From assembly GCA_002688875.1 (NCBI GenBank), contig NZDU01000006.1:1-9634 (forward strand): a DNA stretch of 9,634 bases. The letters are read 5' to 3'. The position numbers were made by a program, and so were the translations under genes. The notes below the pieces were generated by a model that worked only from the letters and a program-made list of their open reading frames with translations, was not told where the DNA came from and ran no database searches. Of the stretch, positions 1 to 6,670 are shown one piece after another. This DNA is from Candidatus Pacearchaeota archaeon (lineage in GTDB: Archaea; Nanobdellota; Nanobdellia; Pacearchaeales; GW2011-AR1). Within the stretch, counting starts at the first letter, position 1. Each line of letters begins with the position of its first letter.

Positions 1-1
1 G

Positions 2-415
2 TGTCTTGCAAAAAACATTTATTTTGAAGCAAAGAATCAACCATTAATGGGCCAATTGGCTGTTGCTATTGTAGTATTAAACAGAGTAAAAGATCATCGT
101 TTTCCTAACACAATATGTGAAGTAATAACACAAGGTCCTACATTATCTTGGACTGAAAATTTTCCTGTTAGACATAGATGCCAATTTAGTTGGTATTGTG
201 ATGGAAGATCAGACAAACCTAAACACAAAGAAAAATGGGAAAACAGTTTAAAAATTGCATCATTAGTATTAGCATATAAAGAAAATGTAAATGATATTAT
301 CTTTATATTAGATGATGCAACATTTTATCATGCAGATTATGTTTATCCTGCTTGGCGTAAATCTAAAAAACAAATCGTTCAGATAGGCGATCATATTTTT
401 TATAAATGGCTATAA
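2..415 (+). CDS. Cell wall hydrolase, SleB family, 5'-truncated by window edge
   Basis: This is the C-terminal 137 residues of a SleB/CwlJ-type peptidoglycan hydrolase (lytic transglycosylase-like). The frame is open to the left edge, so the gene starts outside the window. The ATG at position 47 is internal. Upstream of it the frame reads LAKNIYFEAKNQPLMGQLA, the family's opening motif, and the Glu codon at 26-28 (in YFEA) matches the expected catalytic acid. Further matches are VAIVVLNRVKD.RFP, then CEVITQGP and CQFSWYCDG, all typical of SleB domains in marine phages. A lipoprotein-like gene follows after 18 bp, which suggests a lysis cassette, so the likely role is host wall degradation at lysis. 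A structural, virion-associated lysozyme is the alternative. Family assignment is firm; the biological role is inferred. Confidence 0.88.
   Translation, partial: CLAKNIYFEAKNQPLMGQLAVAIVVLNRVKDHRFPNTICEVITQGPTLSWTENFPVRHRCQFSWYCDGRSDKPKHKEKWENSLKIASLVLAYKENVNDIIFILDDATFYHADYVYPAWRKSKKQIVQIGDHIFYKWL
401..408 (+). promoter_or_regulatory. Possible T4-type late promoter -10 element
   Basis: TATAAATG matches the T4 late consensus TATAAATA at seven of eight positions. It lies 26 bp before the ATG at 434, a distance that would fit a late promoter for the lipoprotein gene. It overlaps the end of the hydrolase gene, and in DNA this AT-rich such matches occur by chance, so the call is weak. Confidence 0.22.
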
Positions 416-433
416 ACTTGTAAATATAAGAGA

Positions 434-778
434 ATGTTTAAATTCATAGTAATTTTGCTATTACTTTTAATATTAATGGCAACCTGTGGGGGATGTGCTG
501 GTGTTGTAGCATTACCAGGGGCTCTTGGTGCTACTGCGGCTACTAGTGAAAGTTATGCTACATATAGAACCATTACGGCACTTAAGACTGGTGTTGATGT
601 ATCATTAGCAACTAGTGGACAAAAAACAACAAACGATGTTATAGTTTCCACACTCACTGGTAAAGATTGTAGAATTTATAAGCAAATTACCGAGGGGCAA
701 ATGTGTGAAAACAAAACAAGCATTGGTGGTTGGGAACTCCAAGTCCCGACAAGCGATAGATCTAACACAACTCAATAA
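434..778 (+). CDS. Small lipoprotein-like membrane or periplasmic protein
   Basis: The 114-aa protein begins with a strongly hydrophobic segment (residues 3-16, FKFIVILLLLLILM) followed by ATCGGC. Cys21, preceded by Gly-Gly, could be a lipidation site, but Cys at -3 makes the lipobox imperfect. The body contains KTGVDVSLATSGQKTTNDV and then GKDC, with Cys79 and Cys91 possibly forming a disulfide. From memory, small bacterial and phage proteins with a TTxDxx...GKDC...C pattern end soon after the last Cys. Here the frame runs about 23 residues further, into the next gene, so the tail may be non-conserved. The start has AAGAG just upstream. Its position after the hydrolase suggests a part in lysis, perhaps at the outer membrane, but no function is established. 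Confidence 0.72.
   Translation: MFKFIVILLLLLILMATCGGCAGVVALPGALGATAATSESYATYRTITALKTGVDVSLATSGQKTTNDVIVSTLTGKDCRIYKQITEGQMCENKTSIGGWELQVPTSDRSNTTQ
692..697 (+). promoter_or_regulatory. Shine-Dalgarno that decides the GTG start at 705
   Basis: GAGGGG lies 7 bp before the GTG at 705, inside the coding sequence of the lipoprotein-like gene. It is among the strongest ribosome-binding sequences in the window and supports an internal, out-of-frame start for the downstream gene. Confidence 0.6.
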
Positions 779-1253
779 ATTTGAAATTTATGGATGTAAT
801 GCTCTTTATAGAGACTTTACTCCTAATCATTTAGTCATCACTGATCTTCCACTCATTAAAGAATTATTAGAAACCAAATATCATATAAACCATCTAGTAT
901 ATACTACTCCTAGTGTGAATTATATAGTAAACCGAGATTTAATTACATTACCAAACCAAACTGATGAATTATGTCCAAGTGGTATCAGAGCTGTGAAACT
1001 AGCTTTATTAGAACATTCTAAAATATACATGATTGGGTTAGACTTTACTAACGATAATGTATATGAAAATACACCACATTATAGTGATCATTGGGATTTT
1101 ACCAAATGGATTAAAGACCTAGAACATATAATAAACAAGCATAACAATTGTAATTTCTATAGAATTGGTGCTCAAAAACACAATATAACACCTCACAGCA
1201 ACTTTAAAGAGATCACAGTATCAGAATTCACAAATAAATTTTATACCCATTAA
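705..1253 (+). CDS. Rossmann-like phage protein, possibly glycan or nucleotide-sugar related
   Basis: The 182-aa protein starts at GTG 705, not ATG, behind a good Shine-Dalgarno. That start is needed to include the N-terminal strand ALVVGNSKS (residues 6-14), a glycine-containing nucleotide-binding-like loop. Next come IYGCNALYRDF (28-38), LVITD (43-47), SGIRAVKLAL (92-101) and IYMIGLDF (107-114). The order GNxxS, GCN...D, SG..A..LA, I.GLDF resembles the Rossmann-like core of DUF115/MptE-like proteins and of some bacterial sialyl- or glycosyltransferase-like proteins. That link is by motif pattern only, with no catalytic residue proven. The first 74 bp overlap the end of the preceding gene in another frame. 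A nucleotide-sugar or glycan role would fit the genes downstream. Confidence 0.72.
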   Translation: MKTKQALVVGNSKSRQAIDLTQLNKFEIYGCNALYRDFTPNHLVITDLPLIKELLETKYHINHLVYTTPSVNYIVNRDLITLPNQTDELCPSGIRAVKLALLEHSKIYMIGLDFTNDNVYENTPHYSDHWDFTKWIKDLEHIINKHNNCNFYRIGAQKHNITPHSNFKEITVSEFTNKFYTH

Positions 1254-1261
1254 CTGCGTAG

Positions 1262-1300
1262 ATAATTACATTGACATCGACGGGTGTCAAATGTTATTAT
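1262..1300 (+). other. Imperfect stem-loop in intergenic gap
   Basis: The arms are ATAAT-T-ACA-TTGACA (1262-1276) and TGTCAA-A-TGT-T-ATTAT (1285-1300) around the 8-nt loop TCGACGGG. They give 14 base pairs with one T-T mismatch and one bulged A. The hairpin sits just 3' of the stop at 1253 and before the start at 1331, so it may end transcription or protect or process the mRNA. No U-run follows it, so it is not a standard intrinsic terminator. Confidence 0.5.
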
Positions 1301-1306
1301 TAAATA
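1299..1306 (+). promoter_or_regulatory. Possible degenerate late promoter element
   Basis: ATTAAATA matches six of eight positions of the T4 late -10 consensus TATAAATA and ends 24 bp before the ATG at 1331. It starts at the foot of the stem-loop and is in the only sizeable gap of the plus-strand run, the natural place for a promoter. The match is weak in AT-rich DNA. Confidence 0.2.
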
Positions 1307-1330
1307 ATATTAATATAGGAGTTATAACTT

Positions 1331-1666
1331 ATGAACGAAGAAGCAAAAACACCAGATTTAGAAGAAGCAAAAAAAGAGTTGTCTTCTATACAGCCTGGTC
1401 CAGGTCCTCAACCAGATGTTGGAGCAACAGCACCTAGTGGACTTTCGGTAGGTGATCTGCAAAATATAGCAATGATCATCGACCTTTGTACAAGACGTGG
1501 CGCCTTTAAAGCAGAAGAATTATCTACTGTAGGCGGAGTCTTTAATAAACTTAAAACATTTTTAGATTCACTACCAAAACCGGAAGGTGAACCAGATAAA
1601 ACAAAAGATGCACCGGCAACAAAAATGCCAGATAATGCACCTAAATCAGAGGGAGAAAACAAATAA
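1331..1666 (+). CDS. Small acidic phage protein of unknown function
   Basis: The 111-aa protein has a folded-looking core at residues 38-80 (LSVGDLQNIAMIIDLCTRRG, then AFKAEEL and VFNKLKTFLDSL), probably two or three amphipathic helices. The flanks are low complexity: an N-terminal tail with PGPGPQP and a C-terminal tail rich in Pro, Lys, Glu and Asp. The core pattern DLQ..A.IIDL...RGAF...EL..VG....KL..FL is one I associate with small proteins of T4-like marine phages, where the function is unknown. TAGGAG at 1316-1321 provides a ribosome-binding site 9 bp before the ATG. The stop overlaps the next start as TAATG, so the two genes are probably translated together. It could be a scaffold, chaperone or small virion component; nothing in the sequence decides this. 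Confidence 0.75.
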   Translation: MNEEAKTPDLEEAKKELSSIQPGPGPQPDVGATAPSGLSVGDLQNIAMIIDLCTRRGAFKAEELSTVGGVFNKLKTFLDSLPKPEGEPDKTKDAPATKMPDNAPKSEGENK

Positions 1667-2220
1667 TGGTTGCAGTAACAAAACATATAGGTAAAATGGA
1701 AGGGTCAGGAACTCGTGTTGCAATTGTTTTTAGACAAATACCTGAAGATAAAGATCATGCACTAGTAGTATCTACAGATAATTTACCAGATCTATACCAT
1801 GATGCATTTATCAACTTAATAGATAGTCCAGAAGGACAAGAAGTAAATGAACTTCAAGAAATTTTAAACAGACGTCAATTTCCTGATGGAACTAATATGC
1901 TTAAACAATTACACGCAGGAGGACATCTTGTAAAAGTATCAAACGATCAAGTTAATGTTATGCCTAGACCAGGTCAAAGTATAAAACTTCATCAGTTAAA
2001 TGCTGAAATTGAAAAAATAAGTCCAGGAACAACTCTAGCCTCAAATCCAACACCAGAAAAAAGAGCAGATCCAACTAAAACAGAAGCACGTAATTTACTT
2101 GCTCAAGCAGATGTCTTAGACGATCAGGCTAAATCTATACGTGAAAATGCTTATGCAATGGATCCAGATTTACGTCCTAAACGTGGACGACCAGTTGGCA
2201 GTACTGCTAAAAAGGACTAG
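1666..2220 (+). CDS. Phage protein of unknown function with AT-hook-like C-terminus
   Basis: The 184-aa protein has a globular N-terminal part (about residues 1-115). It opens VTKHIGKMEGSGTRVAIVFR, continues with LPDLYHDAFINLIDSPEGQ and includes GQSIKLHQLNAEI, a layout that recalls conserved hypothetical proteins of T4-like cyanophages and pelagiphages. A Pro/Thr-rich linker (about 119-138) and a likely helix (about 138-163) follow. The tail carries PKRGRPVGS (171-179), a Gly-Arg-Pro core flanked by basic residues, which is the AT-hook pattern for minor-groove binding to AT-rich DNA. Start: ATG overlapping the previous stop, with GAGGGAG at 1649-1655. DNA binding is inferred from the tail alone. 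Alternatively the tail is just a basic extension of a structural protein. Confidence 0.75.
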   Translation: MVAVTKHIGKMEGSGTRVAIVFRQIPEDKDHALVVSTDNLPDLYHDAFINLIDSPEGQEVNELQEILNRRQFPDGTNMLKQLHAGGHLVKVSNDQVNVMPRPGQSIKLHQLNAEIEKISPGTTLASNPTPEKRADPTKTEARNLLAQADVLDDQAKSIRENAYAMDPDLRPKRGRPVGSTAKKD

Positions 2221-2222
2221 TA

Positions 2223-2534
2223 GTGGGCAGAATATTTCCTGACAAAGTGATAGCCAAAGGTCAAGAACAAGGGTTCAATAGATTTGAAACTATAGTACTA
2301 CTGGCTAAAAGAGCAAAACAAAAATCAAGAGCTGTCCAAGGAGTCAAGTATCTTACTGATGCTGAACGTAAATGGAGTAAAGCACAACATAAATTTCCTG
2401 TTCAAGCAATTAAAGAATTTGGATCAAATGAATTTGATTTTAACAATTACCTTAAAGAAATAACCGAAACCATTGAAGAAGACAATATAATTACTCCTAA
2501 AAAAGAAATCGAAAACACTAAAACAAAGGAATAG
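2223..2534 (+). CDS. RNA polymerase omega (RpoZ)-like small protein
   Basis: The 103-aa protein starts at GTG 2223 with AAGGA (2212-2216) 6 bp upstream. Its N-terminal half lines up with bacterial RNA polymerase omega. GRIFPDKVIAKG corresponds to the ARVTVQDAVEKIG opening of E. coli omega. FNRFETIVLLAKRAKQ (18-33) matches NRFDLVLVAARRARQ, the most conserved omega/Rpb6 segment. FPVQAIKEFGSNEF (58-71) parallels TVIALREIEEGLI, with a linker about eight residues longer than in E. coli. The C-terminus is charged and probably disordered. In known omega proteins this segment clamps the beta' C-terminal region. A phage copy could replace or compete with the host subunit, or help late transcription. 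The comparison is from memory and by eye; a small phage helical protein with chance similarity is the alternative. Confidence 0.6.
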   Translation: MGRIFPDKVIAKGQEQGFNRFETIVLLAKRAKQKSRAVQGVKYLTDAERKWSKAQHKFPVQAIKEFGSNEFDFNNYLKEITETIEEDNIITPKKEIENTKTKE

Positions 2535-2539
2535 TTACT

Positions 2540-4552
2540 ATGGCATACGATGTTGTTTACATTGACCATGGTAATTATGATGCAGATAAAAATTATGTGT
2601 TACTAAAAGAAAAAGTACCACACGCATTCAAATTAAACGAACAACCAATTAAAACATCAAAGGCATGGCATATAAGTTCATATGCTAATATAACAAACTT
2701 TGATTTTACTTGGACTCCTAATATACATAAACAATCTTTTAATCATTGTGCTGTTAACCATTATGGATATGCTGATTCAGGTATTGCATTAATTAATAAA
2801 AATGATATATTACAAACCAATCTTGATATAGATAATACTTTTTCAATTAATAGAATAAAATTAAAACATGAAATTTTTTATATTGATACTGGATCTCATA
2901 AAAATTATATTAATCAACTACAAAATGATCACAATGTTAAAACTACAAGATTCTTTGATAGTTGGCAAAAGGTTGCTAAAAGATGCGCAAACAAAATGGA
3001 CTCTGAATATTGTTGGATTGTTCCAAGTGATGTAGAAATAGATAATATAGACTTCTCTTGGTATCCTGATTTTTGGGAAACTAATTTTTTACATATTTTT
3101 AAAAGTAAGTGGCAAAAGAACAGTGGTGTAATGTTTATTCATAAAGATTGGTTAAAAGATACTACACAATACAAATATAGAAATGACTTTATAGTACGAG
3201 GTGATCAAAATGCTTATGATAAATTCTTTTTAGATTTTTTTGATAATAATAGTAAATTAAGTTATGAGTCGATTAATACAACAACATCAACTATTAGATT
3301 CTTTGATAATCATTTAGATACTATAAAAAGGTTAACATCAAAGGCAACAACAAAATATTTTTGGGTATTATCTGGAAACTGCAATTACGAAGGATTTGAT
3401 TTTAGTTGGTTACCTGATGAAAAAACATATGATCATTTACATACGTTTCCTAGTGGTGATCAACCATATGGTGATACATTTTTTGTAGACAAGCATTCTT
3501 TTGATATTAAATCAAAAACTTTAAAAAACTTTAAACACTATGAAACTATAAATTTTAATAAACAACAAAAAGTTAAAAGATGTCTTTATGATTTTCTTGC
3601 AATAGGACATTATGATTTTGCGAAAGCAATTAAAGATCATTATCAAAAAACTCCAACAAAATATTTTTGGATTGTAAACACTTTAGCAAAAGCAGTTCCA
3701 CGTAATAAATTCCAATACGATTTTTCACCAGACTACTGGTCACCCCCAACAATTTACACTTTTGGAGACGACAATGATATAATGCTAATACCAAAAGATG
3801 CAGGTCCATTTATGCATGAACAAGTATATGATTATCCACACATAAAAAAATTAGATATACAAGCAACAAAACGTCAACTAATGGATGTTATTTTTATAAG
3901 TTATGATGAACCGAATGCTGAAAAACATTGGAACATTTTAAAAGAACAATGTCCACGTGCCAAACGTATACAAGATGTTAAAGGACAAACAGAAGCATAT
4001 CATGCCGCGGCAAAATTAACTAAAACAGAATGGTTCTTTATAGTATTTCCAAAATTAGAAGTTTTAAAAACATTTGATTTTACATTTCAACCTGATAGAT
4101 TAAAAAATATTTGCCACTATATCTTTTATGCTAAAAACCCTGTAAACGATTTAGAATATGGACATGGAGCAATTGTCCTTTATAATAGAGGATTAACTCT
4201 TGAAACAATATCACCAAAAGGATTAGATTTTACATTATCTTCACCACATGATACAGTACCTATAGTTAGTGCTATAAATCATTTAAATGTAGACCCATGG
4301 ATGGCGTGGCGTACAGCATTTAGAGAAGTAATGAAATTAAAACAAAGCATTGATTTATCTCCTAGTGTAGAAAGCAGTTATAGATTAAAAATTTGGAAAA
4401 CTGAAGCAAAAGAAAAAAATGGAGAATGGGTAATGAAGGGATCAAATGATGCTTCTGATTATTATGATAAGTATAAAAATTCATACAAAGATTTAATTAA
4501 AAGTTACGACTTTGAATGGCTTAAAAATTATTACGAATCACGTTATGTATAA
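2540..4552 (+). CDS. Five-module glycosyltransferase-like repeat protein
   Basis: The 670-aa protein is made of five related modules marked by FDFTW (54-58), IDFSWYPD (170-177), FDFSWLPD (286-293), YDFSPDYW (393-400) and FDFTFQPD (512-519). These are spaced 116, 116, 107 and 119 residues apart. Each module tends to have an opening strand (DVVYIDHG, EIFYIDTG, DVIFISYDEP), a helix with an A(K)..K-type surface, an aromatic strand before the marker (EYCWIVPSD, KYFWVLSG, KYFWIVN, EWFFIVFP) and a following strand with H.F or Y.F. The alternation resembles a GT-A-like fold. Only module 2 keeps an Asp-containing turn (SDVEI) where a DxD metal site would sit, so most modules look non-catalytic. The C-terminal DPWMAWRTAFREV region (585-597) and a charged tail follow. 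AAAGGA sits 9 bp before the ATG. It may bind or transfer sugars, possibly on the virion. Confidence 0.7.
   Translation: MAYDVVYIDHGNYDADKNYVLLKEKVPHAFKLNEQPIKTSKAWHISSYANITNFDFTWTPNIHKQSFNHCAVNHYGYADSGIALINKNDILQTNLDIDNTFSINRIKLKHEIFYIDTGSHKNYINQLQNDHNVKTTRFFDSWQKVAKRCANKMDSEYCWIVPSDVEIDNIDFSWYPDFWETNFLHIFKSKWQKNSGVMFIHKDWLKDTTQYKYRNDFIVRGDQNAYDKFFLDFFDNNSKLSYESINTTTSTIRFFDNHLDTIKRLTSKATTKYFWVLSGNCNYEGFDFSWLPDEKTYDHLHTFPSGDQPYGDTFFVDKHSFDIKSKTLKNFKHYETINFNKQQKVKRCLYDFLAIGHYDFAKAIKDHYQKTPTKYFWIVNTLAKAVPRNKFQYDFSPDYWSPPTIYTFGDDNDIMLIPKDAGPFMHEQVYDYPHIKKLDIQATKRQLMDVIFISYDEPNAEKHWNILKEQCPRAKRIQDVKGQTEAYHAAAKLTKTEWFFIVFPKLEVLKTFDFTFQPDRLKNICHYIFYAKNPVNDLEYGHGAIVLYNRGLTLETISPKGLDFTLSSPHDTVPIVSAINHLNVDPWMAWRTAFREVMKLKQSIDLSPSVESSYRLKIWKTEAKEKNGEWVMKGSNDASDYYDKYKNSYKDLIKSYDFEWLKNYYESRYV
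2948..3308 (+). repeat. Direct DNA repeat inside the modular gene, 13 bp, 348 bp apart
   Basis: AGATTCTTTGATA occurs at 2948-2960 and again at 3296-3308, in the same codon phase, encoding RFFD in both places. The spacing is exactly 116 codons, equal to the protein module length, so it marks duplication of modules within the gene. Confidence 0.75.
3348..3670 (+). repeat. Direct DNA repeat inside the modular gene, 17 bp, 306 bp apart
   Basis: CAACAAAATATTTTTGG occurs at 3348-3364 and 3654-3670 in the same frame, encoding TKYFW at residues 271-275 and 373-377. Identity at synonymous positions suggests a fairly recent duplication or gene conversion between modules 3 and 4, though AT-rich codon bias contributes. 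Confidence 0.75.
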
Positions 4553-5633
4553 AATACCTTATGCAGACCTTAGAGGTCAATATAATGAATCTAAACTTTA
4601 TATTGATAAAGCAATTAGTGAAGTAATTGAGTCACACCAATACATCCATGGAAAATTTACACAAGAACTTGAAAACGAATTAAAAAAATACACTGGAGCA
4701 GAAGATTGTGCCTGTGTAGGTTCTGGGTCTATTGCTTTACAATGTGCTCTTAAGGCAGGAAATATTTTACCAGGGGATGAAGTTATTACAGTATCACATA
4801 CTTTCGTTAGTACAGTTGAAGCAATAGTTAACGTTGGAGCAATACCTGTATTTGTAGACATAGACGAGTACTATCAAATAGATGTAAACAAAATTGAAAA
4901 TAAAATTACAAACAAAACTAAAGCAATACTATTTGTTGACCTATATGGACAAACACCAAACATTGACGCATTAAAAATTATTAGTTCTAAGAATAACTTA
5001 CTACTAATAGAAGATGCCGCACAAAGTTTTGGTAGTGAATACAAAGGAAAGAAAGTAGGATCAGTAGTTGGTATAACTACTTTTTCATTTAATCCAACTA
5101 AAAATTTAGGAGCAATGGGTGATGCAGGTGCTGTTGTCGGGCCAAAAGATATCATTGCAAAAATAAAAATGTATAGAGATCATGGACGTGGTGAAAAATA
5201 TGCATATGATGAAATAGGTTACAATGCTAGAATCGATAATTTACAGGCTCAAATTGTTCAAGCCAAACTACGATACATTGATAATTGGAACAAAGGTCGA
5301 TTAAAAAAAGCAATTAGATATAATAATAAATTAAAAGATTATGTTAAAGTTCCTTTGATTAACAAAGACTCTTTACACACTTTTTATATCTATGCTATTC
5401 AAACAGATCGACGTGATGAGTTAAAATCATACTTAAATGAAAATGGTATTGGTACAAATATTCATTACAAATATCCAGTACACCAAACAAAAGCATATGA
5501 AAAATACGCAACTAATGATTTAACAATATCAGAAGAAGTATGTAAAAAAATTATTAGTCTTCCTGTATATCATACTTTATCACAATCAAAACAAGATTAT
5601 ATAATAAAAAAAGTTATAGAGTTTCATAAATGA
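4545..5633 (+). CDS. DegT/DnrJ/EryC1/StrS-family PLP-dependent sugar aminotransferase
   Basis: This 362-aa protein is a full-length member of the family that transfers an amino group from glutamate or glutamine to a keto-sugar nucleotide. Numbered from ATG 4545, it opens IPYADLRGQY and continues HGKFTQELE and VGSGSIALQCAL (the family's phosphate-binding segment). Then come GDEVITVSHTFVST, VFVDID, LYGQ, IEDAAQSFGS with Asp157 expected to contact the PLP ring nitrogen, and FNPTKNLGAMGDAG with Lys186 (codon 5100-5102) as the internal aldimine lysine. GYNARIDNLQAQI and the HYKYPVHQ segment near the C-terminus are also typical. A TTG at 4512 would add 11 residues but lies inside the previous gene and adds nothing conserved. 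The ATG overlaps the preceding stop by 8 bp, so translation is probably coupled. The sugar (3-amino or 4-amino deoxyhexose) cannot be told from sequence. Confidence 0.93.
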   Translation: MYKIPYADLRGQYNESKLYIDKAISEVIESHQYIHGKFTQELENELKKYTGAEDCACVGSGSIALQCALKAGNILPGDEVITVSHTFVSTVEAIVNVGAIPVFVDIDEYYQIDVNKIENKITNKTKAILFVDLYGQTPNIDALKIISSKNNLLLIEDAAQSFGSEYKGKKVGSVVGITTFSFNPTKNLGAMGDAGAVVGPKDIIAKIKMYRDHGRGEKYAYDEIGYNARIDNLQAQIVQAKLRYIDNWNKGRLKKAIRYNNKLKDYVKVPLINKDSLHTFYIYAIQTDRRDELKSYLNENGIGTNIHYKYPVHQTKAYEKYATNDLTISEEVCKKIISLPVYHTLSQSKQDYIIKKVIEFHK

Positions 5634-6670
5634 AAATAGCAATAGTAGGAGCAGGATTATTTGGATGCGTTACTGCTTTAGAATTATCTAAAAAATATAA
5701 AGTAGATCTTTTTGAAAAGAAAGTTGATATAATGCAATGTGCTTCTGGCATAAACCAATGGAGATTACATGGAGGATACCATTATCCTAGATCGCCTGAT
5801 ACTATGGCAGAAATACAATCATCATTATTAATGTTTAAAGAATACTTTAAAAAAGACATATTTGTTGAAACAAAAAATTTTTATGCTATTTCTAAAAATG
5901 AATCTAAAACATCATCAAAACAATTTGAACAATTTTGTAAAAAATATTATTTAGGTTTACATCGTAAAAAACTTAATTTTCTTGATTATAATGAAATAGA
6001 TGAATCTTATGAAGTACAAGAACAAATAATAAATCCAATAGCATTAAAAAAAGAAATTAAAGATATGTTAAGCAGGTCTACTGTAAATGTTAATACTTCT
6101 AATAATGTTGACTATGAACTACTTAAACAACATTATGATCTAGTAGTATTATGTACATATGGTCATGACCATATGTTTTCTAATGGAGAAGTTATATCTA
6201 TTTACAAATATCAAATTGTAGAAAAATTACTTTTATCAAATCCTACAATAGACCCAACTACAAGTTTGGTTATAATAGATGGACCATTCTTTTGTTTAGA
6301 CCCATATGGTAATACTGGTGAATTTTTAATGAGTCATGTTAAACACGCGACCCATAATGAAAATATAGGAATGGCTCCTGATGTTCCTGAAGAGTTGAAA
6401 TGGCATTTACATATGGGGTTGCGTAAAAATCTTAATTTCTCACATCAAGAAAAAATGATACTTAATGCATCTAGGTTTTGCCCATCTATGTCTGATTCAA
6501 AATATCAAGGATCATTTTTTGTAACTAGATGCGTAAGACCTAATGTAGAAAAAACTGATGAACGAACATCTAGTTTAAACTTTGTTTCAAATAAAGTAGT
6601 AACAATCCATTCAGGAAAATTAGTGTCTTGTGTTAATATTGCAAAAAAATTAGTAAATTCGTTAAATTAA
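5630..6670 (+). CDS. FAD-dependent oxidoreductase, DAO-like
   Basis: The 346-aa protein starts at an ATGA overlap with the aminotransferase stop. KIAIVGAGLFGC (2-13) is the GxGxxG Rossmann dinucleotide-binding loop, and the strand VDLFEK ends with Glu29, expected to bind the adenosine ribose of FAD. INQWRLHGGYHYPRS (41-55) resembles the segment after the first helix pair in D-amino-acid oxidase/glycine oxidase-like proteins. A second strand, DLVVLCTYG (170-178), precedes the substrate domain. Near the C-terminus, VVTIHSGKLVSCVNIAKKL (323-341) fits the final FAD-contacting strand and helix. The family oxidises C-N or C-O bonds, or opens the possibility of a UDP-galactopyranose-mutase-like reaction. 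Coupling to a sugar aminotransferase suggests an amino-sugar or amino-acid substrate, which is inference. Confidence 0.82.
   Translation: MKIAIVGAGLFGCVTALELSKKYKVDLFEKKVDIMQCASGINQWRLHGGYHYPRSPDTMAEIQSSLLMFKEYFKKDIFVETKNFYAISKNESKTSSKQFEQFCKKYYLGLHRKKLNFLDYNEIDESYEVQEQIINPIALKKEIKDMLSRSTVNVNTSNNVDYELLKQHYDLVVLCTYGHDHMFSNGEVISIYKYQIVEKLLLSNPTIDPTTSLVIIDGPFFCLDPYGNTGEFLMSHVKHATHNENIGMAPDVPEELKWHLHMGLRKNLNFSHQEKMILNASRFCPSMSDSKYQGSFFVTRCVRPNVEKTDERTSSLNFVSNKVVTIHSGKLVSCVNIAKKLVNSLN

Noticed and set aside
1408..1686. Minus-strand open frame opposite the small acidic gene
   Set aside because: It mirrors a well-supported plus-strand gene with its own ribosome-binding site and coupled neighbour, and its translation shows no recognisable motif.
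2223..2534. The small protein as T4 gp33 (late transcription co-activator)
   Set aside because: Its sequence does not resemble the T4 gp33 sequence as I recall it, whereas the NRF...RA.Q signature fits omega.
4512..4544. TTG start adding 11 residues to the aminotransferase
   Set aside because: The extension lies inside the previous gene and contains nothing conserved. ATG 4545 begins just before the family opening IPYADLRGQY.
4598..5155. Two minus-strand open frames opposite the aminotransferase
   Set aside because: They are antisense shadows of a clear full-length enzyme and have low-complexity translations.
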